In this document: positions 40,428 through 51,860 of the stretch, one piece after another | Numbering within the stretch: the first letter of the stretch is position 1 | Layout: each line of letters starts with the position of its first letter | DNA from: Acidobacteriota bacterium | Lineage (GTDB): Bacteria > Acidobacteriota > Terriglobia > Terriglobales > SCQP01 | DNA: 64,000 bases | Reading direction: 5' to 3' | Assembly (NCBI GenBank): GCA_004299485.1 | Contig: SCQP01000001.1 | Location: 310,001-374,000 of the forward strand | The notes under the pieces: generated by a model | What the model was told of the DNA's origin: nothing | The model's input: only the letters and a program-made list of their open reading frames with translations | Databases searched by the model: none | Made by a program: the position numbers and the translations under genes

Positions 40428-41740
40428 GCACGCAAGCGCATCCGCTCGAAACGCGCGTGGTCAGCCGGCGCTTCGATCAGGCCGACGCCTACACACTGCA
40501 AGGCTATTTAGCCTCAGACGGTTTCAAGGCGCTGGACAAAGCCTTTGCCATGCAGCCGGAGGCGATCATTGAAGAGGTCAAGAAATCCGGACTGCGCGGA
40601 CGCGGCGGCGCGGGCTTCCCTACCGGCATGAAGTGGTCGTTCGTGCCCAAGCAGTCGCCGCGCGAAAAGTACGTGCTCTGCAACGCCGATGAGAGCGAGC
40701 CGGGCACGTGCAAGGACCGGCTGATTCTGGAGTACGACCCTTTTTCGATCATCGAAGGCATGCTGATCGCCGGCCTCGCCATCGGCGCGCGGCGCGGCTA
40801 CATCTACATCCGGGGCGAGTACCGCTATCTGCTCGACCGGATGGAGAAGGCGCTGGAAGAAGCGCGCGCGGCGGGCTACGTGGGCAAGAACATCCGCGGG
40901 CGCGGCTTCGATTTCGACATTTACGCCCACACCGGCGCGGGCGCCTACGAGTGCGGCGAGGAATCGGCGCTGATGGAGTCGCTCGAAGGCAAGCGCGGCA
41001 TTCCGCGCCTGAAGCCGCCGTTTCCGGCGGTGAGCGGCTATCTGGGCGGGCCGACGGTGATCAACAACGTCGAGACGCTGGCCTCGGTGCCGCACATTCT
41101 GCTGCACGGCGGCGAGTGGTTTGCGGCCTTTGGGCCGCCGAAAAACGGCGGCACGCGGCTGTTTTGCCTCTCGGGCCATGTGAACCAGCAGGGCGTGTGG
41201 GAGCTGCCGCTGGGCTTCCCGCTGCGGCGGCTGATCGAGGAGCTGGGCGGTGGGATGCGCAACGGCGCCAAGTTGAAGGCGGTGGTTCCGGGCGGATCGT
41301 CGACGCCACTGCTGCCCGCCGATGTGGCCTGGAACGTCAATCTGGATTTTGATTCGATGGCCAAGGTGGGGACGTTTCTGGGCTCCGGCGGCGTGGTGGT
41401 GCTGGACGAAACGACCTGCATGGTGAAGTTCGCGCTGCGGATCATGCAGTTTTACCGGCATGAATCCTGCGGCTGGTGCGTGCCCTGCCGCGAGGGCACC
41501 AACTGGCTGCAGACCTCGCTCACCCGCTTCCATAACGGCGGCGGGCGCGAAGCCGACATCGCACTGATGCAGGAGGTCTCGCAGAACATTCTGGGGCACA
41601 CCTTCTGCGCCTTGGGCGATGCCGCGGCGATGCCGACGATTTCGATTTTGCAGCACTGGCGGCAGGAGTTTGTGGACCACTTGGCGGGGAAGCCCTGTCC
41701 GTTTGGAGCGAAAACCGCCGTCGCGGTGGGAGCGCACTGA
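40424..41740 (+). CDS. nuoF: NADH-quinone oxidoreductase subunit F
   Basis: 438 residues, the NADH- and FMN-binding subunit. The FMN/NADH motif is GLRGRGGAGFPTGMKW, with NADESEPGTCKDR and YECGEESALMESLEG. The N3 4Fe-4S cluster ligands are in ESCGWCVPCREGT with the distal Cys in ILGHTFCALGDAA. The start overlaps nuoE, and the end shares one base with nuoG. Confidence 0.96.
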   Translation: MSTQAHPLETRVVSRRFDQADAYTLQGYLASDGFKALDKAFAMQPEAIIEEVKKSGLRGRGGAGFPTGMKWSFVPKQSPREKYVLCNADESEPGTCKDRLILEYDPFSIIEGMLIAGLAIGARRGYIYIRGEYRYLLDRMEKALEEARAAGYVGKNIRGRGFDFDIYAHTGAGAYECGEESALMESLEGKRGIPRLKPPFPAVSGYLGGPTVINNVETLASVPHILLHGGEWFAAFGPPKNGGTRLFCLSGHVNQQGVWELPLGFPLRRLIEELGGGMRNGAKLKAVVPGGSSTPLLPADVAWNVNLDFDSMAKVGTFLGSGGVVVLDETTCMVKFALRIMQFYRHESCGWCVPCREGTNWLQTSLTRFHNGGGREADIALMQEVSQNILGHTFCALGDAAAMPTISILQHWRQEFVDHLAGKPCPFGAKTAVAVGAH

Positions 41741-43905
41741 TGGCTGATGTTCATTTCACGGTTAATGGCAAAGCGCTCACCGCGCCCGCCGGCACGCTGC
41801 TGATTGAGGCCTGCAAGCAGGCGCACATCGAAGTGCCGTCGTTCTGCTATTACCCGAACCTGTCGCTGCAGGCGGCGTGCCGCATGTGCCTGGTCGAAAT
41901 CGAGAAGATGCCCAAGCTGCAGACCGCCTGCACGGTGGTTGTCACTGAGGGCATGAACGTAAACACTGACAGCGAGACGGTACACAAGGCGCGCAAGTCG
42001 GCGATCGAGTTCATTTTGACCAACCATCCGCTCGACTGCCCGGTGTGCGATGCCGGCGGCGAGTGCGAACTGCAGGACATGACCTTCAAGTACGGAGCGG
42101 AGAAATCCCGCTTCGTCGAGCCCAAGCGGCACCGCGAGGAGCAGCAATGGTCGCCGGTGGTGTACTTCGACCGGCCGCGCTGCATCCTCTGCTACCGCTG
42201 CGTGCGGGTGTGCGGCGAGGGCATGGACGTGTGGGCGCTGGGGGTGTCAAATCGCGGGATCAACGCGACCATCATTCCCAACCACCAGGACCATCTTGAG
42301 TGCGAAGAGTGCGGCAACTGCATTGACATCTGCCCGGTGGGCGCGCTCACCAGCGGCGCGTACCGCTACCAGACGCGGCCGTGGGAAATGGAGCATGTGG
42401 GCGCCATCTGCACTTTCTGCGGCGATGGCTGCAAGACGACGCTGGGGGTGCGCAACGACCGCGTGGTGCGGGGCGACAACCGCGACAAGAGCGGCATCAA
42501 CGGCGATTTTCTGTGCGTCAAGGGCCGCTATGGCCTCGACTTCACGCAGCACAAGGACCGCCTGACGCAGCCGCTGCTGCGCATGGGCGGCGAGCTGAAA
42601 CCGGTGAGCTGGGCGTTTGCGCTGCAGACGATTGCCGAGAAGTGGAAGGAAATCGGTAAAGGCAACGTGGGCGTGATCGGCTCGACGCGCGCGCTCAACG
42701 AAGAGGCGTATACGCTGCGCAAGTTCGCACGCGAAGTGCTGGGGACGCCGCACCTCGACCATCACCGCACCGCCGACTTCCCTACCCTGCTCAGTAACGC
42801 AAAGTCGTTCGCCACCATGAGCGACCTCAAGACGGCGCCGGTGGTGCTGCTGGTGGGCGGCAACCCGACCGATGAGCATCCGCTGGTGGCGTGGAATATC
42901 CGCTGGGGCTACCGGCTGCACAAGACGCGGCTGTACGTGCTGAACCGCAATGAGATCAAGCTGCGGCGGCAGGCGTACCGCTACGCGCGGGTCGAGAGCG
43001 AAGCCGCAGCAATTCAGTTCCTGAACGGCAAGGGCAAAGCCGCAGGGGCGCCGCTGACCGGCGTGGGGGAAGCCAGCGAAAAGCGCTGGCCGCAGACGCC
43101 GGTGTCAGAACCGCAGACGCTCGATGAGAGCCTGCAGGATTTCCGCGCCCGCCTGCAGCAGGAGCAGGACGTGATCATGGTGATCTCGCCCGACATTGCC
43201 GGTGACGATCTGCGGCAGCTTATCGCATTCGGCAACGGCCTCAGCGGGACCACGCGCTACATGCTGCTGGGCGACAACAGCAACTCCCGCGGTGCGTCAG
43301 ACATGGGGCTGTACCCCGGCGAAGGCGGCATGAACCTGGAGCAGATGGTGAACGGCAGCCTGCCCGCGCTGTATGTGGCCGGCGCCAACCCTTTCCGCCT
43401 CTACCCGCAGACGCGCGACAGCCTGGGGCAAAGATTCCTCGTAGTGCAGGACCTCTTCCTGACCGAAACCGCGCAGGCGGCGGATGTGGTGCTGCCGGCG
43501 CTTTCGGCTTACGAAAAATCCGGAACCATCACCAATACCTGCGGCGAACTGCAGCTTCAGCGCCGGGGCGGAGGGTTCGAGGGCGCCAAGAGCGATCTGG
43601 AAATTCTGTATAAGCTCGCCATCGCCATGGGTGCGGACTGGGGCGCGGCGAATCCGGAGCGGACGCTGCAGGAGATCCGGCAGCAGGTGCCCGGCTACAA
43701 CGTCTCGCTGGCTAAATTAATGTCCGGCGAAGCGGTGCTGACTGGGGCGGGAGGGAAGAGGGAAGAGGGAAAAGGGGGCACGCTGGCGCCTAATCACGAT
43801 ACCTTGTTCACCGCCGGTACGTTGGGCCGCTACTCGGCCACGCTCAACCAGGTGCTGGAGCGGCATTTGCCGGACGTCACCGAGGCAGAGGAGAAAACCC
43901 GCTAG
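41740..43905 (+). CDS. nuoG: NADH-quinone oxidoreductase subunit G
   Basis: 721 residues. The N-terminal 2Fe-2S domain has CYYPNLSLQAACRMC. The His-Cys 4Fe-4S loop is HPLDCPVCDAGGECELQD, then two clusters in CILCYRCVRVC and CEECGNCIDICPVG, and the N7-type ICTFCGDGCKTTLGVR start of a molybdopterin-oxidoreductase-like domain. The C-terminal stretch includes a purine-rich low-complexity insert (GGKREEGKGG). It carries electrons from NuoF toward NuoI, which is not encoded here. Confidence 0.95.
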   Translation: MADVHFTVNGKALTAPAGTLLIEACKQAHIEVPSFCYYPNLSLQAACRMCLVEIEKMPKLQTACTVVVTEGMNVNTDSETVHKARKSAIEFILTNHPLDCPVCDAGGECELQDMTFKYGAEKSRFVEPKRHREEQQWSPVVYFDRPRCILCYRCVRVCGEGMDVWALGVSNRGINATIIPNHQDHLECEECGNCIDICPVGALTSGAYRYQTRPWEMEHVGAICTFCGDGCKTTLGVRNDRVVRGDNRDKSGINGDFLCVKGRYGLDFTQHKDRLTQPLLRMGGELKPVSWAFALQTIAEKWKEIGKGNVGVIGSTRALNEEAYTLRKFAREVLGTPHLDHHRTADFPTLLSNAKSFATMSDLKTAPVVLLVGGNPTDEHPLVAWNIRWGYRLHKTRLYVLNRNEIKLRRQAYRYARVESEAAAIQFLNGKGKAAGAPLTGVGEASEKRWPQTPVSEPQTLDESLQDFRARLQQEQDVIMVISPDIAGDDLRQLIAFGNGLSGTTRYMLLGDNSNSRGASDMGLYPGEGGMNLEQMVNGSLPALYVAGANPFRLYPQTRDSLGQRFLVVQDLFLTETAQAADVVLPALSAYEKSGTITNTCGELQLQRRGGGFEGAKSDLEILYKLAIAMGADWGAANPERTLQEIRQQVPGYNVSLAKLMSGEAVLTGAGGKREEGKGGTLAPNHDTLFTAGTLGRYSATLNQVLERHLPDVTEAEEKTR

Positions 43906-44915
43906 TGTCGAACCTCGCTTTTTTCGTCGTCTCGCTGATCAAGTGCCTGGTGATCCTGTTCATTCTGCTCACCGCGGTGGCCTACATTCAGTTGGCCGAA
44001 CGCAAAATTGTGGGCCGGATGCAGGCGCGCGTGGGGCCAACGCGGGTGGGGCCGTTCGGACTCTTGCAGCCGGCGGCCGATGCGGTGAAGTTCATCCTCA
44101 AAGAAGACGTCACGCCCGACACCGCGCACAAGTTCCTGTATCTGCTGGCGCCGGCGCTGGCGGTCGTGCTGGCGCTGCTGTCGATCACGGTGATTCCCTG
44201 GGGCGGCATCGTGCATATGTTCGGCTACACGATCCCGCTGCAGATCACCGACATTAACGTCGGGTTGCTGCTGATTCTGGGCGTAACGTCGCTGGGCGTG
44301 TACGGCATTGTGCTGGCGGGCTGGTCATCGAACAGCAAGTACTCGCTGCTGGGCGCGCTGCGCGGCGGCTCGCAGATGATCAGCTACGAGCTGGCGCTGG
44401 GGCTGGCGCTGATCGGGCCGCTGATTCTGGGTGGCACGCTGAGCCTGCGCGGGCTGGTGGACGCGCAGACGCACATCTGGTTTATCGTCCCGGAGATCGT
44501 GGCGTTTTTCATTTATCTGTGCGCCGCGTTTGCCGAGACCAACCGCATTCCGTTTGACCTGCCGGAAGCCGAAGGCGAGCTGGGCGCCGGTTACCACACC
44601 GAGTACAGCGCCATGAAGTTCGCCATGTTCTTCCTGGCCGAGTACGTGAACATGATCACCGTAAGCTGCGTAGCCACCATCGTGTTTCTGGGCGGCTGGA
44701 TGGGGCCGCTGTTCGGGCCGGCGTGGCTGATGGCGATTCTGCCGACGATTTACTTCCTGATCAAGGTCTGTTTCTTCCTGTTCCTCTACATCTGGGTGCG
44801 CGGGACGCTGCCGCGCTACCGCTATGACCAGCTCATGGCCTTCGGCTGGAAAGTGCTGGTGCCGCTGGCGCTCGCCAACGTGCTGGTGACCAGTCTGGTG
44901 GTCGCGCTCCAGTGA
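43905..44915 (+). CDS. nuoH: NADH-quinone oxidoreductase subunit H
   Basis: 336 residues, about eight helices. The conserved blocks are YIQLAERKIVGRMQARVGP, FGLLQPAADAVKFILKED, RGGSQMISYELALGLALIG, AETNRIPFDLPEAEGELGAG and YHTEYSAMKFAMFFLAEY. It forms the quinone entry site. The start is GTG within TAGTG. nuoI normally follows but the next gene, 10 bases on, is nuoJ. Confidence 0.96.
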   Translation: MSNLAFFVVSLIKCLVILFILLTAVAYIQLAERKIVGRMQARVGPTRVGPFGLLQPAADAVKFILKEDVTPDTAHKFLYLLAPALAVVLALLSITVIPWGGIVHMFGYTIPLQITDINVGLLLILGVTSLGVYGIVLAGWSSNSKYSLLGALRGGSQMISYELALGLALIGPLILGGTLSLRGLVDAQTHIWFIVPEIVAFFIYLCAAFAETNRIPFDLPEAEGELGAGYHTEYSAMKFAMFFLAEYVNMITVSCVATIVFLGGWMGPLFGPAWLMAILPTIYFLIKVCFFLFLYIWVRGTLPRYRYDQLMAFGWKVLVPLALANVLVTSLVVALQ

Positions 44916-44925
44916 GGATGCCGCT

Positions 44926-45489
44926 ATGCAGATGACGCTATTTCTGATTTTTGCGGCGCTGGCGCTGGCGGGCGCGATCAACCTGCTCGTGCAGCGGCAC
45001 CCCATCTACAGCGCCCTGTCGCTGGTGACGGTGATGGGCGCGCTGGCGGTCGAGTATCTGATTCTGGGCGCGGAGTTCATCGCCTTCATTCAGGTCATCG
45101 TCTACGCGGGCGCCATCATGGTGCTGTTCGTGTTCGTGATCATGGTGCTGAACGCGGGCGAGGTGCAGCGCGAGTCGAAAAGTAAAGTCGCGGCGCTGAT
45201 GGGCATTCCGGTGCTGATCCTGTTCGCCATCGTGCTGCTGGTGCGCGTAAGCACGGACTTTGCCGGCCGCAACCTCGGCTTTGGCACCTATATCGTGCAG
45301 ACCGGCCCGATTGGCGAGAGCCTGTTTCATGATTTCCTGCTGCCGTTTGAAGTGACCTCGGTGCTGTTCCTGGTCGGCGTGCTGGGCGCGGTGGTGCTCG
45401 CGGCGCGGCAGGAGAAGCGCGCCCCCGCCGCCGTCAGCGCCGAACCCGAAGAAAAGGAGGAAGCGGCCGGCGTCGCCGCCGGCAAATAG
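44926..45489 (+). CDS. nuoJ: NADH-quinone oxidoreductase subunit J
   Basis: 187 residues with five helices. Motifs are HPIYSALSLVTVMGALAVEYL, FIAFIQVIVYAGAIMVLFVF and VIMVLNAG. The C-terminal tail is charged (EEKEEAAGVAAGK). It is a proton-channel-arm subunit. It directly follows nuoH because nuoI is missing. Confidence 0.94.
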   Translation: MQMTLFLIFAALALAGAINLLVQRHPIYSALSLVTVMGALAVEYLILGAEFIAFIQVIVYAGAIMVLFVFVIMVLNAGEVQRESKSKVAALMGIPVLILFAIVLLVRVSTDFAGRNLGFGTYIVQTGPIGESLFHDFLLPFEVTSVLFLVGVLGAVVLAARQEKRAPAAVSAEPEEKEEAAGVAAGK

Positions 45490-45501
45490 CCGCAAGTCGC
45501 T

Positions 45502-45804
45502 ATGGTTCCCCTTTCCTGGTACTTGATTCTCAGCGCCATCCTCTTCTGCCTCGGAATTGCCGGCTTTCTTTTTAAGCAAGACATCATTACGGTTTTCATC
45601 TCGATCGAGCTGATGCTGAACGGCGTGAACTTGGCGTTTGTGGCCTTCAGCCACGCCCTCCATCAGATTGCGGGCAACGTCTTCGTCTTTTTCGTAATGG
45701 TCGTTGCCGCCGCCGAAGCGGCCGTGGGCCTCGCGATCATCATTGCGGTGGTTCGCAACCGCAACACCCTCGCCGTGGATGAGCTTTCGAGGCTTCGAGA
45801 TTAG
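45502..45804 (+). CDS. nuoK: NADH-quinone oxidoreductase subunit K
   Basis: 100 residues with three helices. Signature segments are FLFKQDIITVFISIELMLNG, VNLAFVAFSH and MVVAAAEAAVGLAIIIAV, which hold the two conserved membrane glutamates for proton transfer. Compact spacing to both neighbours. Confidence 0.95.
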   Translation: MVPLSWYLILSAILFCLGIAGFLFKQDIITVFISIELMLNGVNLAFVAFSHALHQIAGNVFVFFVMVVAAAEAAVGLAIIIAVVRNRNTLAVDELSRLRD

Positions 45805-45807
45805 CGC

Positions 45808-47775
<1,968 letters not shown>

Positions 47776-47778
47776 GCC

Positions 47779-49359
47779 ATGACTTTCCTGAACCACACTA
47801 TCGTGAGCTGGATCATTTTCTTTCCGATGATCGGGATTGTCGCGCTGCTGCTGACGCGCGGCGAGCAAGCGATCAAGCGCGTAGCGCTCGTCTTCACCGT
47901 CATCACCTTCGCGCTTTCGCTGCATCTGCCGTTTCACTGGAACAGCGCCGAGGGCGGCTTCCAGTTCCTGCAGGCGAAATCCTGGATTCCGGCGTTTGGC
48001 ATTCACTACCTCGTCGGCGCCGACGGCCTCAGCCTGTGGCTGATGGTGCTGACGACGTTCCTCAGCGTGCTGGGCGTGCTGGTGTCATGGAAGTCGGTCA
48101 AGCAGAATCTCAAGGCCTTCTTCATCCTGCTGCTGCTGCTCGAATGCGGCATGCTGGGCGTCTTCAGCTCGATCGACCTCTTCCTGTTCTACGTCTTCTG
48201 GGAAGTCACGCTGGTGCCGATGGCGTTTTTGATCGGCATTTGGGGCCACGAGCGGCGGATTTACGCGGCGGTCAAATTCTTCCTGTACACCATGGCCGGC
48301 TCGCTGCTGATGCTGGGCTGCATTTTGTGGCTGTACAACCTCACCGGCACGTTCAACTACATGACCATCAAGGCCGGGCTGGCGAACGGGCTGTACCACC
48401 TGAGCCCGACGACCGAGCTGGTGCTGTTCCTCGGCTTCTTTGTGGCGTTTGCGATCAAAGTTCCGCTGTTTCCGTTTCACACCTGGCTGCCGGACGCGCA
48501 TACGGAAGCGCCGACGGCCGGCTCGGTGCTGCTGGCCGGCGTGCTGCTGAAGATGGGGCCGTACGGCATGCTGCGCTTCAATCTGGAGCTGTTCCCGCAC
48601 GCCGCCCGCACCTGCGCCTCGTGGATTGTGATTCTGGGATTGATCGGCATCATCTACGGCGCGCTGGTCGCCTTCTCGCAGCCCAACATGAAAAAGCTGG
48701 TGGCCTACAGCTCGGTCAGCCACATGGGCTTCATCATGGTGGGCGTGTTTACCTTCAGCCTGATCGGCACGCAAGGCGCGATCTACCAGATGCTGAACCA
48801 CGGCATTTCGACCGGCGGCCTCTTCATTCTGGTGGGCATGCTCTACGAGCGGCGGCATACGTTTGATCTGAAGGAATACGGCGGCATCGCCAAGGTCATG
48901 CCGCTCTACGCAGGCTTCTTCATCTGGATCGTGATGTCTTCGGTTGGTCTGCCGCTGCTGAACGGTTTTGTGGGCGAGTTCATGATCATGCTGGGCACCT
49001 TCACGGCTTCGGTCGCCCATGCGCACGTGTTCGGCATTGTCGCCTGCGTCGGCATCATCGTGGGCGCCATGTATCTGCTGCACTGGACGCGTTCGACGGT
49101 GTGGGGCGAAATCACCAACGCCAAGAACAACGTGCTCGCCAAGCTCGACAAGCGCGAAATCTTCGTGCTCACCTGCATCGCGGTGCTGACGCTGTTCATG
49201 GGCGTGGCTTCGCCCTTCTTCCTGAATAAAACAGTGGCTAGTTCTCAGTTGTTAGTGGCTAGCGTGAACGCGCCATCGGCGCGCACCCGCTCGGGCGTCA
49301 CCGCCGCACTAACCACTAGCCACCAGCCAGTAACCACTGTTCGCGGAGGTGGCCAATGA
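47779..49359 (+). CDS. nuoM: NADH-quinone oxidoreductase subunit M
   Basis: 526 residues, antiporter-like, ~14 helices. It has FFVAFAIKVPLFPFHTWLPD, AHTEAPTAGSVLLAGVLLKMG and KLVAYSSVSHMGFIMVG. The usual protein ends near SPFFLNK; here a further ~40 residues (TVASSQLLVASVNAPS... to the end) are read from an inverted short-word repeat. The stop overlaps nuoN (ATGA). The tail is probably cytoplasmic or periplasmic and harmless. Confidence 0.94.
   Translation: MTFLNHTIVSWIIFFPMIGIVALLLTRGEQAIKRVALVFTVITFALSLHLPFHWNSAEGGFQFLQAKSWIPAFGIHYLVGADGLSLWLMVLTTFLSVLGVLVSWKSVKQNLKAFFILLLLLECGMLGVFSSIDLFLFYVFWEVTLVPMAFLIGIWGHERRIYAAVKFFLYTMAGSLLMLGCILWLYNLTGTFNYMTIKAGLANGLYHLSPTTELVLFLGFFVAFAIKVPLFPFHTWLPDAHTEAPTAGSVLLAGVLLKMGPYGMLRFNLELFPHAARTCASWIVILGLIGIIYGALVAFSQPNMKKLVAYSSVSHMGFIMVGVFTFSLIGTQGAIYQMLNHGISTGGLFILVGMLYERRHTFDLKEYGGIAKVMPLYAGFFIWIVMSSVGLPLLNGFVGEFMIMLGTFTASVAHAHVFGIVACVGIIVGAMYLLHWTRSTVWGEITNAKNNVLAKLDKREIFVLTCIAVLTLFMGVASPFFLNKTVASSQLLVASVNAPSARTRSGVTAALTTSHQPVTTVRGGGQ
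49232..49343. repeat. Short-word inverted-arm repeat inside the nuoM 3' end
   Basis: The left arm has AGTGGCTAGTT and TTAGTGGCTAG; the right arm has AACCACTAGCCACC and AACCACTGT. A GC-rich core with GGCGCGC lies between. The vocabulary is the same as the nuoD-nuoE repeat. It is translated in full, adding a tail to NuoM. Confidence 0.85.
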
Positions 49360-50822
49360 GCCTGGTGCCTTCGGTCTACTACCTGCGCATCCTGCCGGAG
49401 ATCATCCTCGCGGTTTTCGGGCTGGTGATCATGCTCGTGGCCGGGCCGGCGCGGCATGGCAGTCGCGCCCGTGTGTGTGGCTGGATCGCGTTCGTGGGCA
49501 GCATACTGGCGCTGTTGAGTGTGCTGGTGCAGGCGGCGAATCCGGGCACGGCGTTCAACGGCATGTTCCGCGTGGATGCCTTCACGACGTTTCTGCATGT
49601 CGTGCTGATCGCCGCCACGGCGGTGATCGTGCTGCTGGCGATGGATTACCTGCCGCAGCAAAAGCTGGAACGCGGCGAGTTCTACGCGCTGCTGCTGTTC
49701 GCCACCATTGGCATGGGCTTCATGGTCGGCTCGGTGGAGCTGATCATGATCTTCATTGGGCTGGAGATCAGCTCGATTTCGACCTATATTCTGTGCGGCT
49801 ACCGGCGGCATGACGGCAAATCGACCGAGTCGTCGCTCAAGTACTTCCTGCTGGGTTCGTTCGCCACCGCGTTTTTCCTCTACGGTATTGCGCTGCTCTA
49901 CGGCGCGAGCGGCACGACCGATCTGTACGCCATGGCTGCGCAAGGTTTCCACATCAGCTATGGCGGCATCAGCAACGCCGAGCTGGTGCTGGCCGCGGCG
50001 GCGCTGATGTTCATCGGCCTCGGCTTCAAGATGTCGGTGGCGCCGTTTCAGATCTGGACGCCCGACGTCTATGAAGGCGCGCCGGCGCTGGTGACCGGCT
50101 TCATGTCCGCCGGGCCGAAGGCTGCGGCCTTTGCGGTCGCGCTGCGCATCTTCTACGTCGCGCTGCACGGCTCGACGGGCGCGTGGTTCTGGATGGTCTG
50201 GGCGGCGGCGATTCTGTCGATGTGCCTTGGCAACCTGGGCGCGCTCATGCAGAACAACCTGAAGCGCATGCTGGCCTATAGCTCGATTGCGCAGGCCGGC
50301 TACGTGCTGGTGGCGTTTGCCGCGCTCGGCCAGGCGGGCGCCTCGGCGGTGCTGTTCTACCTCGCCGCCTACGTGGCGATGAACATCGGCGCCTTCGCCA
50401 TCATCGCCCACTTCGCCCACAGCGAAGAGCGGTATGTGAACCTGCACGACTACGCCGGTCTGGGTTTCAAATCTCCCTGGCTTGGCTTCTGCCTGGCGGT
50501 GTTCCTGTGCTCGCTGATCGGCGTGCCGCTCACCGGAGGCTTTTTCGGCAAGCTCTACGTCTTCCAGGCCGCGCTGCATTCGCACCTCATCGGCCTGACC
50601 GTCATTGGCCTGCTGAACAGCGCCCTGGCGGCGTTCTACTACCTGCGCGTCATCGTCTACATGTATATGCGCCCGGAGGAAGAACCCATCGCACAGTCGC
50701 GCTCGAACGCGCCGCTGTTCGTCGCCGTCGCCGCCTGCGTGCTCGTCACCTTCTGGCTCGGTATCTTCCCCTCGACCGCCTTGGCGCACGCGCTCAAGGG
50801 CGCGCAGCAACTACTGCACTAG
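49356..50822 (+). CDS. nuoN: NADH-quinone oxidoreductase subunit N
   Basis: 488 residues, the third antiporter-like subunit. Motifs include FKMSVAPFQIWTPDVYEGAP, KRMLAYSSIAQAGYVLVAFA and LIGVPLTGGFFGKLYVFQAA. It is the last gene of the operon. Its TAG stop uses the first G of a family A repeat, whose GTGGC hairpin plus T-run could act as the terminator of the operon. Confidence 0.95.
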   Translation: MSLVPSVYYLRILPEIILAVFGLVIMLVAGPARHGSRARVCGWIAFVGSILALLSVLVQAANPGTAFNGMFRVDAFTTFLHVVLIAATAVIVLLAMDYLPQQKLERGEFYALLLFATIGMGFMVGSVELIMIFIGLEISSISTYILCGYRRHDGKSTESSLKYFLLGSFATAFFLYGIALLYGASGTTDLYAMAAQGFHISYGGISNAELVLAAAALMFIGLGFKMSVAPFQIWTPDVYEGAPALVTGFMSAGPKAAAFAVALRIFYVALHGSTGAWFWMVWAAAILSMCLGNLGALMQNNLKRMLAYSSIAQAGYVLVAFAALGQAGASAVLFYLAAYVAMNIGAFAIIAHFAHSEERYVNLHDYAGLGFKSPWLGFCLAVFLCSLIGVPLTGGFFGKLYVFQAALHSHLIGLTVIGLLNSALAAFYYLRVIVYMYMRPEEEPIAQSRSNAPLFVAVAACVLVTFWLGIFPSTALAHALKGAQQLLH

Positions 50823-51154
50823 TGGCTCGCCACTTTTTGCCCTGGTCGCTCCCGTTGGTCGCTTGGAGTGCGGGCTTCGATTGCCGGCAGGGTCCGCCCG
50901 CTGGCGCTCAGGGCTCCTACAAGCTGCCGCCGAAGGTCGTCGTCTGGCTCGATCTTCTGGTCAGGCACCTTCGCAAGCACGGCCAAGTACTTCTCCCGGT
51001 CGCCTCGCGCTGCCCGCTCGCGCAGCCTGTCCCACGCCTGTGCCTGATCGGCCAGCGCGGCGTTGACCACGTCTTCGACAGAGATCTGCCGTGCCTCCGC
51101 GATCTTGCGGACATGGTCGTAGGCTTCGACCGGAATCTTGATCTTCACGCTCAC
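50819..51154 (-). CDS. RHH-type antitoxin with a repeat-derived C-terminus
   Basis: 111 residues if started at GTG 51154. The first ~73 residues (VSVKIKIPVEAYDHVRKIAE, ISVEDVVNAALADQAQAWDR) are a ribbon-helix-helix-like antitoxin. The last 37 residues are translated from the reverse strand of a family A repeat. The stop lies next to the nuoN stop. Whether the original C-terminus was replaced or extended is not clear. A remnant of its likely PIN partner lies upstream on the same strand. Confidence 0.6.
   Translation of the reverse strand: MSVKIKIPVEAYDHVRKIAEARQISVEDVVNAALADQAQAWDRLRERAARGDREKYLAVLAKVPDQKIEPDDDLRRQLVGALSASGRTLPAIEARTPSDQRERPGQKVASH
50822..50932 (+). repeat. Family A 111-bp repeat, full copy 3
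   Basis: Full copy starting on the last base of the nuoN stop. One arm of the outer stem has a change (CTACAAG for CTCCAAG), shared with the copy at 51451. It forms the 3' end of the antisense antitoxin gene. Confidence 0.9.
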
Positions 51155-51166
51155 AACGCCCTCAGC

Positions 51167-51207
51167 GTGGCTCGCCACTTTTTGCCCTGGTCGCTCCCGT
51201 TGGTCGC
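51167..51207 (+). repeat. Family A repeat, truncated copy
   Basis: First ~41 bases only, as in the copy at 1434. It lies exactly between the end of the PIN remnant and the antitoxin gene, so the breakpoint may mark a recombination between copies. Confidence 0.85.
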
Positions 51208-51681
51208 ATGGCGAGCACCTCAGCCGGCGTCTTCACCACGACCCCGATCCGCCGCGCACCTTCAAAGTCGTGCAAATTAAATGATCGCGCCGCACTGCGC
51301 CGCTAGCTCGAGAATACTCTCGTCATCTGGATCAGGCAAAACCGTCCGCAAGCGCGGGACGGAAGGCTCCAGGCGAGTGCGCTGCAGCAGGTAGTCCAGA
51401 AAGTCGTCGATATCCTGGGCGCGCATGCCCGGCACCATCCCCGGCCGCTGGTGGCTCGCCACTTTTTGCCCTGGTCGCTCCCGTTGGTCGCTTGGAGTGC
51501 GGGCTTCGATTGCCGGCAGGGTCCGCCCGCTGGCGCTCCGGGCTCCTACAAGCTGCCGCCGTAGGATGTCTTCATACTCCAGCGCCAGCGCCACGGAAAC
51601 GTGAAGCTCGAAGCGGTCTTCGGGGATTACCCGCAACAACTCGTACGAGGCGCCTCGTCGAGACCGCAGCCTCGCAACCAG
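51208..51681 (-). pseudogene. Remnant of a PIN-family toxin (COG1569 type) broken by repeats
   Basis: Reading the minus strand, segments of one PIN protein appear in order: LVARLRSRRGASYELLRVIP, LHVSVALALEYEDILRR, (111-bp repeat), RPGMVPGMRAQDIDDFLDYL, LPDPDDESILELAAQCGAII. After this a frameshift leads to FNLHDFEGARRIGVVVKTPA in another frame, ending at a truncated repeat. The N-terminus with the first catalytic Asp (usually DTNVLVAG) is missing beyond another repeat copy at 51682. It is clearly non-functional. Confidence 0.8.
51451..51561 (+). repeat. Family A 111-bp repeat, full copy 4, inside the PIN remnant
   Basis: Inserted between codons for ILRR and RPGMVP of the minus-strand toxin gene. 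The 37 codons contributed on that strand have no stop, and the two gene halves stay in register. The flanks carry a similar 6-base string (C-N-GCGG), a possible target duplication. Confidence 0.9.
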
Positions 51682-51792
51682 GTGGCTCGCCACTTTTTGC
51701 CCCGGTCGCTCCCGATGGTCGCTTGGAGTGCGGGCTTCGATTCCCGGCAGGGTCCGCCCGCTGGCGCTCGGGGCTCCTCCAAGCTCCCGCCA
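51682..51792 (+). repeat. Family A 111-bp repeat, full copy 5
   Basis: Full copy bordering the PIN remnant at the position where its N-terminus should begin. It differs slightly from the others (CTCGGGGCTCC near the 3' stem; CTCCCGCCA end). Confidence 0.9.
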
Positions 51793-51825
51793 AAAGAGCT
51801 GAAACAACTCCGGGCGATTGTGGCT

Positions 51826-51854
51826 TTGGCTTGGGGATTTTGCGCATGTATACT
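51826..51854 (+). promoter_or_regulatory. Predicted promoter of the transglutaminase/TPR gene
   Basis: TTGGCT, a 17-base spacer, TATACT and exactly 6 bases to the ATG at 51861. The geometry places the transcription start on the A of the start codon, so a leaderless message is predicted. Confidence 0.6.
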
Positions 51855-51860
51855 CACCGC

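Noticed and set aside
51492-51860. N-terminal extension of the transglutaminase/TPR protein
   Set aside because: The frame is open only because the repeats are stop-free; the signal peptide and promoter support the ATG at 51861.
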